From assembly GCF_023078275.1 (NCBI RefSeq), contig NC_062978.1, forward strand, positions 20,173,883-20,237,882: 64,000 nucleotides of DNA. Direction: 5' to 3'. The position numbers were made by a program, and so were the translations under genes. This DNA comes from Leguminivora glycinivorella. Its lineage: Eukaryota; Arthropoda; Insecta; Lepidoptera; Tortricidae. The notes beneath the pieces are model-generated. The model did no database searches, was not told the DNA's origin, and was given only the letters and a program-made list of their open reading frames with translations. Below are positions 11,928-24,082 of the stretch, in pieces; within the stretch, counting starts at the first letter, position 1, and each line of letters opens with the position of its first letter.

Positions 11928-12159
11928 AAGCTAGGAACATACTACGCGGACGTCCGTCGTAAAACGACCGCGACCGCGACCGAACAGTGTGCACGGAACA
12001 AAACATCCAGCGAGCCAGATTTCGAACGGACGTCCATGCGCTCAAGGCCACGTCCACGTCCGTCGACCGATAGTTTGCACGGCTATGTGTATTTCCATTG
12101 TCCAGATTCCCGTCCGCGGTCGATTCACGACGGACGTCCGCGTAGTATGTTCCTAGCTT
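11928..12159. mobile_element. Foldback/MITE element, short form
   Basis: Left end aagctaggaacatactacgc and right end its inverted complement. The interior is rich in cggacgtccg words. It shares its ends and half of its interior with the palindrome at 12221-12623. It starts about 120 bp upstream of the lipoyl synthase ATG, so it probably lies in or beside that promoter. Open frames here read Arg-Pro-rich strings created by the repeat and are not genes. Confidence 0.85.
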
Positions 12160-12220
12160 GCGTTTCGTTACGTTGGGGACGTTAGCAATGTTACCAAATT
12201 CTGAAATTTAGTCGCCATAA

Positions 12221-12623
12221 ATAAAGCTAAGAACATACTACGCGGACGTCCGTCGTAAAACGACCGCGACCGCGACCTATCAGTGTGCACGGAACAAAAC
12301 ATCCAGAGAGCCAGATTTCGATCGGACGTCCGTGCGCTCAAGGCCACGTCCGCGTCCGTCGACCGATAGTTTGCACGGTCATATGTATTTCCATTGTCCA
12401 GATTCCCTATCCATTGATTTTCTATCGACCGCGGACGGGAATCTGGACAATGGAAATACATATGACCGTGCAAACTATCGGTCGACGGACGCGGACGTGG
12501 CCTTGAGCGCACGGACGTCCGATCGAAATCTGGCTCTCTGGATGTTTTGTTCCGTGCACACTGATAGGTCGCGGTCGCGGTCGTTTTACGACGGACGTCC
12601 GCGTAGTATGTTCCTAGCTTTAT
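12221..12623. mobile_element. 403-bp near-perfect palindrome (foldback element)
   Basis: Starts ataaagctaagaacatacta and ends with its inverted complement. The two arms of about 180 bp match almost base for base around a centre near 12405-12445. The ends are the same as in 11928-12159. The two open frames on opposite strands encode the same string because of the palindrome; neither is a gene. Confidence 0.9.
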
Positions 12624-12927
12624 ATTGGTGTTTTGTTGTATATGTGTGGGTTGTTAACGTTCGTGATGTAAACTTTGTCGGTAGTTAATGGCTAAAAAGA
12701 AATAAATTCATTAAGAATTCATTCATATTTACACATCATTTAAGTAACGTTAACGACCGTTTAAAAATTGTACGTTCGGTCTTTATGGCCATTATTATTT
12801 TGAATGATTCACGGTTATTTTCTTTAGACTTCTGTTAACCAAGTACCTTTTTGAGTTTTCCGTGACCATGATGCATGTAATTGCTTCGAAACGTCGGGAG
12901 CTAGCCAAAAAACAAAAAGGCAATCAC

Positions 12928-13876
12928 CATTGAGGTATATGTACTACGTACTAGAGGCGACGTTGCCAAGCGAAAACTCTGCACATGCTGACAAATGCGC
13001 GGGGTGCGGGGAGCGGTTATTTACGCGTAGAGTAGGTCTACCACCAGATGTGACACATTATTATATTCTGCCTAGCGGGAATTTTACATTATAGTTAAAT
13101 AAAATACGGATGTTCTAGTCAAACTTATTTATTTATTTACAACTTAAACAACACAAATTAATACAAAATAATTGTGCTGTATTTATCTTCTTCTTTAAAA
13201 TACACAATGAACATGTGTGGTCAGTTGGTAACCAAGTTTCCTCAGCACGATTCTTTTGGACAAAGCGTATCAATTGTTCCCTTTTTTCATGACCAGGCCG
13301 AAGAAAACTGCAAAAAGTGAGCGTGCTAAAAATACAATTTTACTCAAAAACTATTAACTATATATATGAAACAAATAAACTTTTTTTATATTTTAGTAAC
13401 ATAATTAATGAAATAGTAAGTAGTTACTTAATAATTTTCCAAATATAAATATTTATATTTCGCAACTCTATTAGAGGATTTAGAGGTGAAACACATTAGT
13501 AGGAACAGTGTAAATGGCACATCTGCGCGGTTAATTTTTTATAGTCTATGATTGCGTCACCAAAATGGCGGCAGTGTCGCTCCCGCTCGCGAGTTTGTAG
13601 AATATTCAATCTTAAAATATTATAGACGAGTTTTTTGTTTAATTTACCGATGAAATGTCACACCTTGGCTTTTATTTGATTTCCTCGAGTGATTAGTACA
13701 ATTTTTAAGTACACGAGAAGGCATTATTCACGTGGAAAGTAAAGGCATCACGGCACGTCACTGCACCGCAAGGACCTGGTAAGGACTGACAACGTTGCGG
13801 TCCATGGACCGCAGTGCGTTGTGTAAAAATTCTCTTAGCAACGTCGCCTCTAGTACGTAGTACATATACCTCAATG
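12928..13876. mobile_element. DNA transposon remnant with 39-bp TIRs
   Basis: Left terminus 12928-12966 (cattgaggtatatgtactac and following) is the exact or near-exact inverted complement of 13838-13876. The interior is 870 bp without a transposase frame, so it is non-autonomous. Superfamily not determined. Confidence 0.85.
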
Positions 13877-13969
13877 ATCCCGGGCAATATAATCATTCTA
13901 AACTCTTATTAACTTTCATTGTTAAAAGTAACACCGAATTTTTATGTTACAAAAATAATGAAATAGGTA

Positions 13970-14033
13970 ATCATCTTCCTTGCCATTCACCACGGCTCAT
14001 GGGACTTTGCCAACTAATCCCAAGAATTGGCGT
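13970..14033 (-). mobile_element. SINE fragment
   Basis: Matches the 3' part of the 4937-5256 SINE on the opposite strand (ccacggctcatgggactttg, then gccaactaatcccaag). Confidence 0.7.
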
Positions 14034-15530
14034 TACTAAAATAATGAAATATGGGCACGAATCAAATCAGGCAGGCAAGCATGGTTGCGTGATAAACGAT
14101 ATACGAGTAACGTCAGGCCGCCCTTTTCGCACTATTTGTATCATTTGTATGTGTGATAGGGAATAGGGATGCACCGATGCGATAAAGTTTATCCTACTAG
14201 TGTGCTACGCCCGCAGCTTAGCTAACTTTAACTCCATCTTTTGCCATCATATGATATACAATCTGACCAAAAAGAGTAGAAATTAAGCTTCTGTACCGTT
14301 ATTTGAAGCCTATTTAATATATTGAGAGACAGCGATACTGCTTGTAGATGCGTAGCGGTTCACAGCAGGTACCTACAGCTGAACACCTGTAAACAACTTG
14401 CAACTCCAGTTTTACGATTCAGGTTTCCCCTTCCACCAGGCGACCCGTGCCGTAGGGACGGCAACGATGTTTCATCATTGGCGTTCTGTTTGTCGGAACG
14501 TTCGGTTCACTACAAAAAATTCTTAGAATTCTTTAATTCTTGGAATTTTTTGTAAGTTTAATCAAAAATATCGTTTTAGAAAACGGTTTTACCGTTCGTT
14601 TACTATTATAAATTAAATGTTTTAGAAGCTGAGCACCTGATCGATTCACTTTGAGCGCAGCGTGTCGCGTAAGTAAGCGATTTTTTATTTCTTTTTCAGT
14701 TATTTTTTTCAGTGAATCGATTCGTCTTAAGCACGGAACAGGTCAAGAAAGTAAAAATTGAAAAATGATCTCCTTGTCCTCTTTGAGACTAAAACAGTCC
14801 TAATTAAAGTCGTAATTGACGCGATTAGTGTTTGTTTTGCCTTGCGGCCGAAGATGAGCCTGTGCTGTGACCTGATAATTTCCGTGCGTGCCCATTGTGG
14901 TAGGTATTGTGCTGCGGGATAAAATTCCTTTACAATCTCTTTAAATAGATAACGGAATTCAGAAATAGATCAAAAGTCGAAAGTTAAAACCTATAGCTGC
15001 CGGACTTGGCAAGGGCGTCAATAAATATTTATTGATTCTAAGTATCATGTTGGCTTTTATATCCGATCCCTGTGTGCCTTAAAATCGACTTGCCGCTCTA
15101 AAGAAAGGTAACTAACAAACCTATATCATTAGCGTCTTTGGGGAACATGTTTGTGTAATCCGAAAAATGTTCCGTAAATAAATATGGGCAATTTTAAATG
15201 CACAGTACGGTATCGTCAGGGATACCTCTGAAAAATGTAGTTTGGTAATGTTCTTATACCTTAATCAAATCTAAGCCGCTTGCCAGTGGAAGTAAAGGAT
15301 TACAAAGTGAAACTCAGGTATGTGGAGAGTTGTATTAATTACCAAATATAAGTTCCGGTTAAAGATAATTGAGAAAATCCGCATACGAGAGAGTCACTCT
15401 TTAATCCTTAACTATAATAATAGCGTTTAATAACGCAAGGCGAGCGTATTTGATTAATTTGATTACTTGGCTGCTGCGTAAGCAGAGTAAAAGGGTGCAT
15501 CATTGCACTAGCTTACTAAAAACTTCTTAC

Positions 15531-16429
15531 CTGCGCAAGGTGTGAAGAAATTTACAACCAGTATGTTTTTATTTTGTGTATAGTCCGCTTAAGGATATTA
15601 AAGGCTAGTATAATAATTATTATTCTGTGGAAGCAGGCATTAGTGGAAAAAATATCAAGTGTTAAGACGGTGTAAAAGCACTAGTCTAACACAGTAGGCA
15701 GTGACCCTGTCTGCAGAGCCTAAGATGGTTCTGGGTTCGAATCCCAGTATGGGAATATGTTTGTGTGATGCACACAAATAGTGGGACGTAGTTGAACGAA
15801 AGATAGCCATCCTCTAAAAATGGCCTTTTATTTGAATGGCTTTTCCTTTTTACGTTGAGATTATATTCAAATAATTATGTTTGTATGAATTGGATCTTTT
15901 TCCTTTTACTACGTCCATTTTTTCCCGAGTTACGGTTGTGTTATTATGTATTTAAGTATACATATGTCTATAATAAGAGTAATATGTCGCCTTGCTACCA
16001 TAGTACAAGCCTTCCTCAGTTTTTGGCAAAATAGATTCCCCAATGTCTATTTATTTTGGTACCGATAATAAATTTCCCGCTTATTAAGGCTTATGAGTAT
16101 TACTATTTATCTAGATAAAAACCAGCCGTCTGCGCAAGACGTGCATCTTCCCATTTTCATATTTCCCGCCTGCGCAAGGTGTGTGAATAATATGATTGTT
16201 AAGACAGCTGAAAATTTTGCAGTCTGCGCAAGGCTTGCAATTTTCGTGACTCAATTTTCTGCCTGCGCAAGGCGATTAAATAGTTTATTTAGCCTGCTGA
16301 AAACCTGCCGCCTTCGCAAGGCGCGTGTTTACATATCCTGCGTCACAAGCAGATCAAGCAGATGTGGTATAATAGGTATAATACAATTAGCATGGTTCTA
16401 AAGCGGTTTTTGTCGGCCTACGCAAGGCG
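15531..16429 (+). repeat. Cluster of seven GCGCAAGG-type motifs
   Basis: Variants of gcctgcgcaaggcg at 15531, 16128, 16168, 16222, 16261, 16309 and 16416. Five successive copies between 16128 and 16323 are spaced about 39-53 bp, separated by unrelated AT-rich text. The motif is partly palindromic (ctgcgcaag). The open frame over it shows repeated CAR words only because of the DNA motif. Confidence 0.75.
15681..15790 (+). mobile_element. tRNA-derived SINE fragment
   Basis: B-box-like ggttcgaatcccag followed by ttgtgtgatgcacacaaata. This is the same family as the minus-strand SINE at 53306-53425. Not a functional tRNA. Confidence 0.7.
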
Positions 16430-16593
16430 TTTTGAAACTTACGTGTAATGGAGGAAACAACACAATATGATAACGCCTCCTAAGCTTAGTACCAAGTGCT
16501 TACTTTGTTAATTACAAAGTCATTTTGACAGGGGTTATATATTTCTACTGCGGAATCACTTCCCAGTAATCATTAAATAGTCTCGAGAAGACT

Positions 16594-16661
16594 TGTCAAA
16601 GCGGACCCCAGGCCTTCACAGGCCGGGGCCAATGCCGGAATAACGCAAGGAGGATGATGAT
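16594..16661 (+). mobile_element. SINE 3' fragment
   Basis: Matches the 3' end of the 4937-5256 SINE (tgtcaaagcggaccccaggc and aacgcaaggaggatgatgat). Confidence 0.8.
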
Positions 16662-18532
16662 GAGTCTGGTGAAGACTAAAAAGATTATCACAGTTATTGC
16701 TGGCGACTTGATAAACGTGGTTTCTTTTTTTGTGGAAACTTTTTCCACTATATAGTTATCTACTACATATTTTATCTTTGTCGTTAACGACGTTTGAAAC
16801 ACCTAGCTCACGCTGACGCGGAGTGAGTTGACACGATAATATTCAAAATTAACCACGGTTTTATCAGCCTACTTATTTAGGTTTTAAAGTGGGATTTGAG
16901 GTCATTTAATCATTTAAGTAAACCTGTTGATAGTGTTGATGCATATCAAGGCCGCAGTATTCTTTGGTTCAGGATATTAACCGTTTCCCAAACATCTTAA
17001 ATGGGTTATTTATTCTATTATTTTAATCAAATAGTTATCTAGCCCGCTGGCCGCTCCGGCGCCACATGGGGCCAATAATCTAAAGATCAGATTGGTTTGG
17101 ACTGTTTTAGGTCATTAATTTGTTCAGTTAAGCCCACGTGGGCTGAACACATTTTAAGGAATTGGCTATGTGGATGAAATAGCAAACATTTTTGCATAGT
17201 TTTTCGCTATGTAAGAATGCAGTTGTGATATGTTATTACATATTTTGAGGCTCCAGGACCAACCTGAACCAATGTTACAAAGAACCATTACATTAAAATG
17301 TGTTCACATCCTCATAAAGTAGCACGGGGTGACTCGTCTACTCATTATTTAGTCCGAATGAAACAATACGTATTTAAATTATGAGTTTTAGGTTAAGATT
17401 ACCGCCATAACACGTTTTTAAAAATAAAAGAGGGAAAAAGGACACCTACGTAAGAAGTGATGAAATGTACGGGTTAATAAACCCAACTACAAACTTAAAA
17501 CGCTGTCATATTACAGCTTTTAATCTGTTTTTTAAATAAAGTAACCTCTATGGTTAATAAATATATCACATTCATGGGGTATTCGGAAAACTATTTCTCA
17601 TACCTAATCATTGTTTTTGGTAACAATATTTTGCAAGATAAGTACTTGATGTGGTTTCAAAATGATTTTAATACTCATATAAAGATGGACCGTCAAAACA
17701 ATTTTAAAGCTATGCCGAATAAGCCCATGACCCATGGGGTTTGATGAGTGTCTCAAAATTTTGTTTGGACCTCAGATCTCGGAACTACAGATCTAGGTAC
17801 CTTAACCTCAATATCATATTCTTCATTACAAAACCAGAAGGCTACGTCATGCCATATAATGGAATGATTATATATCTTTATGCTTCCAACGAAAATCACA
17901 GGTCTTAGCCGCATACATACGTATCCTTAAGGAGAAAAATATTTGATTGTAACATCTTGCGCTTTCATAAGCTGGTTACCCAAAACAAAAAGGCATTTAT
18001 ATACGAAGAAAATTCTATCATCAGCATTGGCTTAACATGTGTACAAATTACAAATAAAACGCTTCGCACATGTGCGTCTAGCCGCCTAGGCGTTGTTAGC
18101 CTATGCCAATCCTTGGCTTAACAGAAAGTACATACATATTGGGTAAATAACTAACAAAAAATATTAGGGAACTGGGAGAGAACTCTCCAGACAAAAAGTC
18201 TAAGGTTAAGTTGTAGCCTGTTAACCAAGGCAATTAAAAGTTGAACTATTGTAGTACCACTACTACCAATTGCACAGGAGGTACTTTGTTTAGGACTGTA
18301 TTCATAAATGGATTCAATGACCTTAATACGTATACTCATAATGTATAACGAATGACTAAGTTATACTTTTACAAAGCCTCAATAGTCTTGTTACTTGATA
18401 TACTTACACTTCCTTCCTGGATGATAGATTCGTTTACCAAAAGAGTATCTTATGCTTAGGAGTTTTCAATGATGAAAAATTCACAAGTGTGCTTATCCTC
18501 AATTTATGATAATAAGACTTTTTAGAGTGATT

Positions 18533-18534
<2 letters not shown>
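16662..18534. other. Interior of the large TIR element, nothing recognised
   Basis: AT-rich sequence without a supported gene or repeat. The open frames at 16596-16802 (-), 17550-17744 (+) and 18151-18339 (-) have no recognisable motif. Confidence 0.45.

Positions 18535-18590
<56 letters not shown>
18535..18590. repeat. 56-base poly-T run
   Basis: Uninterrupted T from 18535 to 18590. It could be the poly(A) tail of a retroposed sequence on the minus strand, but no clear retroposon is joined to it. The exact length may be a sequencing estimate. Confidence 0.9.
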
Positions 18591-18592
<2 letters not shown>

Positions 18593-20772
18593 CACTTACC
18601 AAACGTGCCCAGATTATTATTTCCGTTAATAAAATTGGAACCACGTTACACATGGGTTCAGTATGGGTTATACCCAAGAGGCCAAGAATATTTCCGGCAT
18701 ACTAGAATGCTCGGGAAAATTACTAAAATTAGATTTCATAAAACGAATTAAGTACATTACGAAAGAACCATGGTTGTCGGAACATTAGTCATACCATGGG
18801 TATTAAGGTTTTCAATAGCTGCGCACATTAGTGTTATACACTTTTAAAGTTGTAGCCGATTGAGCGAAATTTTTCTTCGCTACCAAATTTTGCCATGTCA
18901 TAGCCATAAGGCAGTAATCATAATATTCACTGTCTATTATGTAATGCTGTAATTGCCGGAAATAAATAGTGACTATTTGGATAAGGCATTAATGAATGGA
19001 TCAGTTCCTTAACTGTTTTCTATAATATCATATGTAATAATATCATGTCATGCAAATCAATATATCAATATAATGTACCTATGTCATGTCGATTATTCTA
19101 TGATACTGAAAAGAGATAAACGAGTTGTGAGGAATTTGACACACAATCCAAAACTTAAGTTTTTCGCTTATACCCTAAAAGTACCTAATGATACTGCAAT
19201 AACCCTACTTACTGGCAATTGCAGAGTCGGGGTCAAAACATTAAAAACATACTAAGTGTATTAAATTGAATATTATAATGAAATAAACGTAAACATAAGT
19301 CATGACCTGACCTTGTTAGGGGGATGAAATAAAAAAGTAACAGGTTTTTCATAATTTATTTTAATATCATTATGGGTATATACATAATAAGTATATACAT
19401 AAAATTTAAAAATGTTTCAAACTTTCCTTACCGACGAATAATAAGTTACAATAGAAAAATAGGTCACTGTGCACTTATCAATTCAGTCACTGCAGCTGCT
19501 GTCAGCTGCAATTCACATTCCTCCATATAGGTACACAAGGTATCTGATGTGTGAAGTGCACTTGAAGTTGTTATTTCCATTGGCGATTCAATTAATCACA
19601 TTGGCGTTTCTTGACCACCAGGCGAATACAGACACGTCTCAATATATTAAATAGGCTTCAAATAACGGTACAGAAGCTTAATAGCAGCGTTTTACCTTAC
19701 AATAAAACGCATATTAAGCGAAATACCTTATTTGAAGCCTATATTTTTAACTACGCCTGTGGCTACAACACTCAGTTGCAATAAACCAAGGCACATTTAT
19801 TTTTCCATTTGAGGGTATTTGTTGTTCGCTGCTAGTAAACAACATTTTTAGACTATTCAGTTTCGAAAATACGTCTTTATTTCATTTCACATTTGAATTC
19901 ATAAATGATGCAACCGTTTGGTAAGTGGTATATTGCAACTTCGGTTAAATTAATATTTTGAGAACCAATGATGAAACATCGTTGCCGTCCCTACGGCACG
20001 GGTCGCCTGGTGGAAGGGGAAACCTGAATCGTAAAACTGGAGTTGCAAGTTGTTTACAGGTGTTCAGCTGTAGGTACCTGCTGTGAACCGCTACGCATCT
20101 ACAAGCAGTATCGCTGTCTCTCAATATATTAAATAGGCTTCAAATAAGGTATTTCGCTTAATATGCGTTTTATTGTAAGGTAAAACGCTGCTATTAAAAA
20201 GTGGCAACAATGTAGAAAGTGTTATCCCTTTCAAATCAATATGTGTGAGAAAACGAGACGACACTACGATGTTGACACTTTTTAATTTCTGCTCTTTTGT
20301 GATCAGTGTTTGGCAGCTTCCGATTTTATTTTTGTGTTAAGATTGATCAGACGCACGACAATTGTTTGCCAAACTGATTAATTAAATTGTCTAATACGAG
20401 TAAACTAAACATTTCCTTTTCCGGTGATTCTAATAATTCTAATTGGACTTTAATGGACAAAGAACTTGAATGGCCACAGCTGTGTAGGGACATTGTCTGT
20501 TTTACGAAATATCACCTCATTAACCCTTTACCGCATATATGGTTCCAAATTTGGAACGTAATGTTATTTTCCTCGTAAACCAATTAAAACGTCATTTGTT
20601 TTGCTCAACTTGTAATAGGTAGAAAGTACTCATATTAAGGAACGTTTTCTGTACTCGTTATAACTTCTATCTAGTCTGTGGTTCATGAAACATGTTCATT
20701 TCTACCGACGATTGGCAATTTTTAGTTGCAAGTGCGATTACACCGGTCAAATCTTACATGAAAATCGGCTAA

Positions 20773-23150
20773 AAAAACAAAGTGTGATGTAAAGCTGGAT
20801 TTTTGGTATGTTATTTGGAGTCCTTGGGGGAATGTAAGACTATATTTTGCAAGCAAAAAAAAAGTGTGCTAACTTCGTAATTTAAAAAAAAAAGTAAAAA
20901 AATCGGACTTTTTTTGGTTTTTATTTTTTTATTAAAAAACTATGCGTTTTTGGTCAAAAGTTGCTTTGTAATGTTGAAAGCTCATTAAATTTCAAACAGT
21001 TTGACATCTTTTTTATCAATGTCCGTTAAATAGTTTTCGAAATATGAAGCGTGAAAAAAGGTTAATTTTGACGCATTTATAAAATGTAGCGTTTTGCCAA
21101 TATTTTTAGACAAATATCTGCAAAATACTTCATGATATGATATATATTGCAATATAACATTGTATAAAATTTATTTTGCTTTAGTTTTAGTGCAAATAAA
21201 GGTCAGTAAGACGAATAGTTACTTTGGTAAAAAAAAAAATCTATAAATAGAGAAGCCAAGAGTCTGGTAGATTGGTTAAGGTATAGTTTACGCTAAAAGT
21301 TTTAGGTTGAAAGTGTTATCTATTCGATCTTACTTTCTTTGATATCCGTTTATCTGAAAAAATTGTCTAAGCTAACTTTGCATCGATTTGACTATTACTA
21401 ATGAAGAAATAAAGTACAGTAAAATTTTGAAGTTTAGTAAATTAGAAAAATAAAACAGAATTAGTTACATTTTACTTTTTCCGTTTTGAGGGTCCTGGTT
21501 CTACATCTTGATGGCACAACTCCTGTAGTGATAGAAAGTCCACTTGAGTTGTATTTGACCACCAATTGCTGTGGAATAAACTACGGGAACGGAAAGCGCC
21601 CACGCCAATTATTAAAATACTGGAGAAGTGGTATTCCCAGCAGAAGAACGAAGTAAGATGGAAGTCAACTCTGTCCACAGCCAGCGGGCTAAACTGTGGC
21701 GTGAGACAAGGAGGCAGGATGTCTCCGGCTCTCTTCAGCGTGTACATGGATGGGCTGTCGCAGGCTTTGACCAGTACCGAGGTTGGCTGCTCCATCAATG
21801 GCCAAATGATAAATCACATCGCATATGCAGACGATATGGTCCTACTAGCACCATCTGTGGGAGCTATGCGTAAGTTACTTGCAGAATGCGAGAGATACGC
21901 CAGCCAGCATAACATGAGATATTGTACAATCCGGACAAGTCTGAATTTATGCTCATGGAGGCAGCACATATGCCCACACATCTACCACCTCTTTTGCTTG
22001 ATGGAGTTCAATTGCGGAGAGTACACGAAGTCAAAATCTTGGCCACATCTTGTTGTCCAGTTTAAAAGACCAGGAGGACATAGAAAGGCAGAGGCGAGCC
22101 ACCGCAGTAAGGGCGAACATGTTGGCTAGAAGATTCGCCAAATGTAGTGACAGCGTAAAAAGACAGCTGTTCCTCAGTTTTTGTACAAGCGTGTATACTG
22201 TCGAGTTATGGTCCGACTACACCTACGCGGCGGTGAGAGACCTGCGCGTGCAATACAACACATACTATGTACTGATATTTCGTTAAACGGAGAATACTAT
22301 GATTCGGGCACGTCCACGACAACGCTCGTGAGATTGCATCGATGTTATTGACCCTCAGTGATATGCTTTAAAAACCAGTCCGTACAAGAACAATTACTTC
22401 GGAACAATCTGATTCAATTAATGAGGGTTTTCTACTCGTAAATATTTTTTTCCGCCAAGTGGCGATCCTGAGGTCTTTCTGACCGTAAACTTAACTTACT
22501 AAATAAATGTTGATTTGATATACGCAAATATGTGTCTGAGTAATACTTGAACAGCCCCCAAATAATAATAATTCGTTCTCCGCTACGCCTCCTGTAAATA
22601 TATGTAAACCTAAACTATCCCATTTGGCCATTACCATCCACCGATTATTTCTGATCCAGTTATACTAGACTTATCATATAATCCTATTTTTTTAAATAAC
22701 TGGCACTCTTTTGGTCTTAAATGAAAGCTAGTGAAATTTTCTACATTTTTATTTTACAATTTATGTAATAGCCTGAGTTGTTTTGCTGATATCTGTCTCA
22801 AAATATTAGCAAAACGAATATTTTCATAGAAAGGGGAAAAATGCTCTTTTTTGACGCTTCATATCTCAAAAAATATTTGACGGATATTGATAAAAAAGAT
22901 GTCAAACTGTTTAGAATTTAATGCGCTTTCAACATTATAAAGCAACTTTTGATCAAAAATGCATAGTTTTTTAATAAAACGGCAAAAACCAAAAAAAAGT
23001 CTGATGCTTTTACTTTTTTTTTAAATTACGAAGTTAGCACACCATTTTTTTGCTTGCAAAATATAATCCTACATTCCCCCAAGGACCCCAAATAACATAC
23101 CAAAAATGCAGCTTTACATCACACTTTGTTTTTTTATTTCTCTTTTTGAC
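20773..23150. repeat. Long inverted repeats (about 300-370 bp) inside the piggyBac-like element
   Basis: 20773-21060 (aacaaagtgtgatgtaaagc ... gtttgacatcttttttatca) matches 22840-23145 in reverse complement with scattered differences. About 1.8 kb lies between them, including the LINE fragment. It looks like a separate foldback-type element nested in the piggyBac-like one, or its original long subterminal repeats. Confidence 0.8.
21566..22285 (+). pseudogene. Non-LTR reverse transcriptase fragment
   Basis: The first part reads KILEKWYSQQKNEVRW, then GVRQGGRMSPALFSVYMDGL and AYADDMVLLAPS, the RT palm with the YADD catalytic box. After a frame break the text continues as ANMLARRFAKCSDSVKRQLF and LRVQYNTYYVL, a C-terminal LINE segment. 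It is truncated at both ends, carries a frameshift and is dead. It lies within the piggyBac-like element. Confidence 0.9.
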
Positions 23151-24082
23151 CAGTGTAGATCTACAATTTTGATATACGATTTTCGTGATTGTATTCAGTG
23201 TAATAAATATATTTTAAGTGGTAATTATTAAAACAATGGATGCCGCAAGATTTTGTGGTAAAACGCATAAGTATTTATATTTAAATTACTATGTATGATG
23301 TCGTTAAAGTATGTTCCTAAAATGGATCACTATGCGTTATAGGTAAAATAGATTGGACTAATGTGGAACTGTATGCATTAGTGGTTTTTTTGTGAGTTTG
23401 ACAAATATGGAACTTCATGCAGTCAGTGTTTTGTACATATTTTATTTTACTTACAAAAAATATATGTATATTGCCACAAATGCGGGTTATTTTTGCCTCA
23501 ACAAAGACCGCAATTGTTTCCAGATTTTTCACGTAAAATGATTTATTGACGACATTGTTATTCATCTAAAAAAATATTTTTATAGTGTCTTCAAGTGGTT
23601 TTGGTTTTCTTTTTCACGCGAAATAATTAAAAATAAAAAACTGTTTTGAAATTGTATTTTTTTTTGTCATCTTCATTCCCATACATATTACCGCATACTG
23701 TTCCAAATTAGACCAGGGACACGGCGTAGCCATTGATGCATATATGGTTCCTAATCTGGAACTGGTGGTTTTTTACTAATATTTCTAATTAGGTTGAATT
23801 TAGATTTTTTTCATAATTTTTACGTTATTACGTTTATGTTATTTTATCACATATATTTAATTCGTAGAGATTAAAAAATCCATGCGGTAAAGGGTTAACA
23901 ATATCTGAGTTGTACACAATTGTGAAATTAACTAGAAATTTATTCTAATTGGTAAGTTATTAATATATCTACATTTAGGTAGGCACATATTGGAATTATT
24001 GACACAGCTGAGTCCAAACTATGAGCAATTAAAACTTTTCAGTAGTATCACCTCAGGTTCGTACATCGGCAGACTAATTAAA

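Larger units (their letters stand above)
14266..20303. mobile_element. Large (about 6 kb) TIR element, non-coding interior
   Basis: Outer ends ctgaccaaaaagagtagaaa (left) and the related ttctgctcttttgtgatcag (right). Subterminal inverted repeats of 183 bp, 14299-14481 against 19965-20147, match closely. Extra inverted pieces at 19640-19745 repeat the left-end text gcttctgtaccgttatttg and match the 20105-20200 region. Similar outer ends occur near 3010-3030, 43115-43142 and 47640-47671. No transposase frame is seen inside; the longest open frames are about 100 codons and unlike known proteins. SINE fragments have landed inside it. Superfamily unknown. Confidence 0.65.
20524..23894. mobile_element. 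piggyBac-like element, non-autonomous, with TTAA target duplications
   Basis: TTAA at 20520-20523 is followed by ccctttaccgcat. At the right end the inverted complement atgcggtaaaggg is followed by TTAA at 23895-23898. TTAA duplication and CCC-type termini are diagnostic of piggyBac (known). The words ggttccaaatttggaac and ggttcctaatctggaac occur near the two ends as imperfect subterminal palindromes. No transposase is seen. The interior holds another inverted-repeat element and a LINE fragment. The right end is about 190 bp upstream of the P450 start at 24083. Confidence 0.85.

Noticed and set aside
11910..12688. Open frames encoding RSRPRPRPSTDSLHG on both strands
   Set aside because: Identical strings on both strands are produced by the palindromic element; no gene.
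18535..18590. Poly-T run as evidence of a retroposed gene
   Set aside because: No recognisable retroposed sequence or target duplication adjoins it; the length may be unreliable.
23990..24082. 31-codon N-terminal extension of the CYP6AE-like P450
   Set aside because: Would need a TTG start; the ATG at 24083 opens on the membrane anchor as usual for the family.
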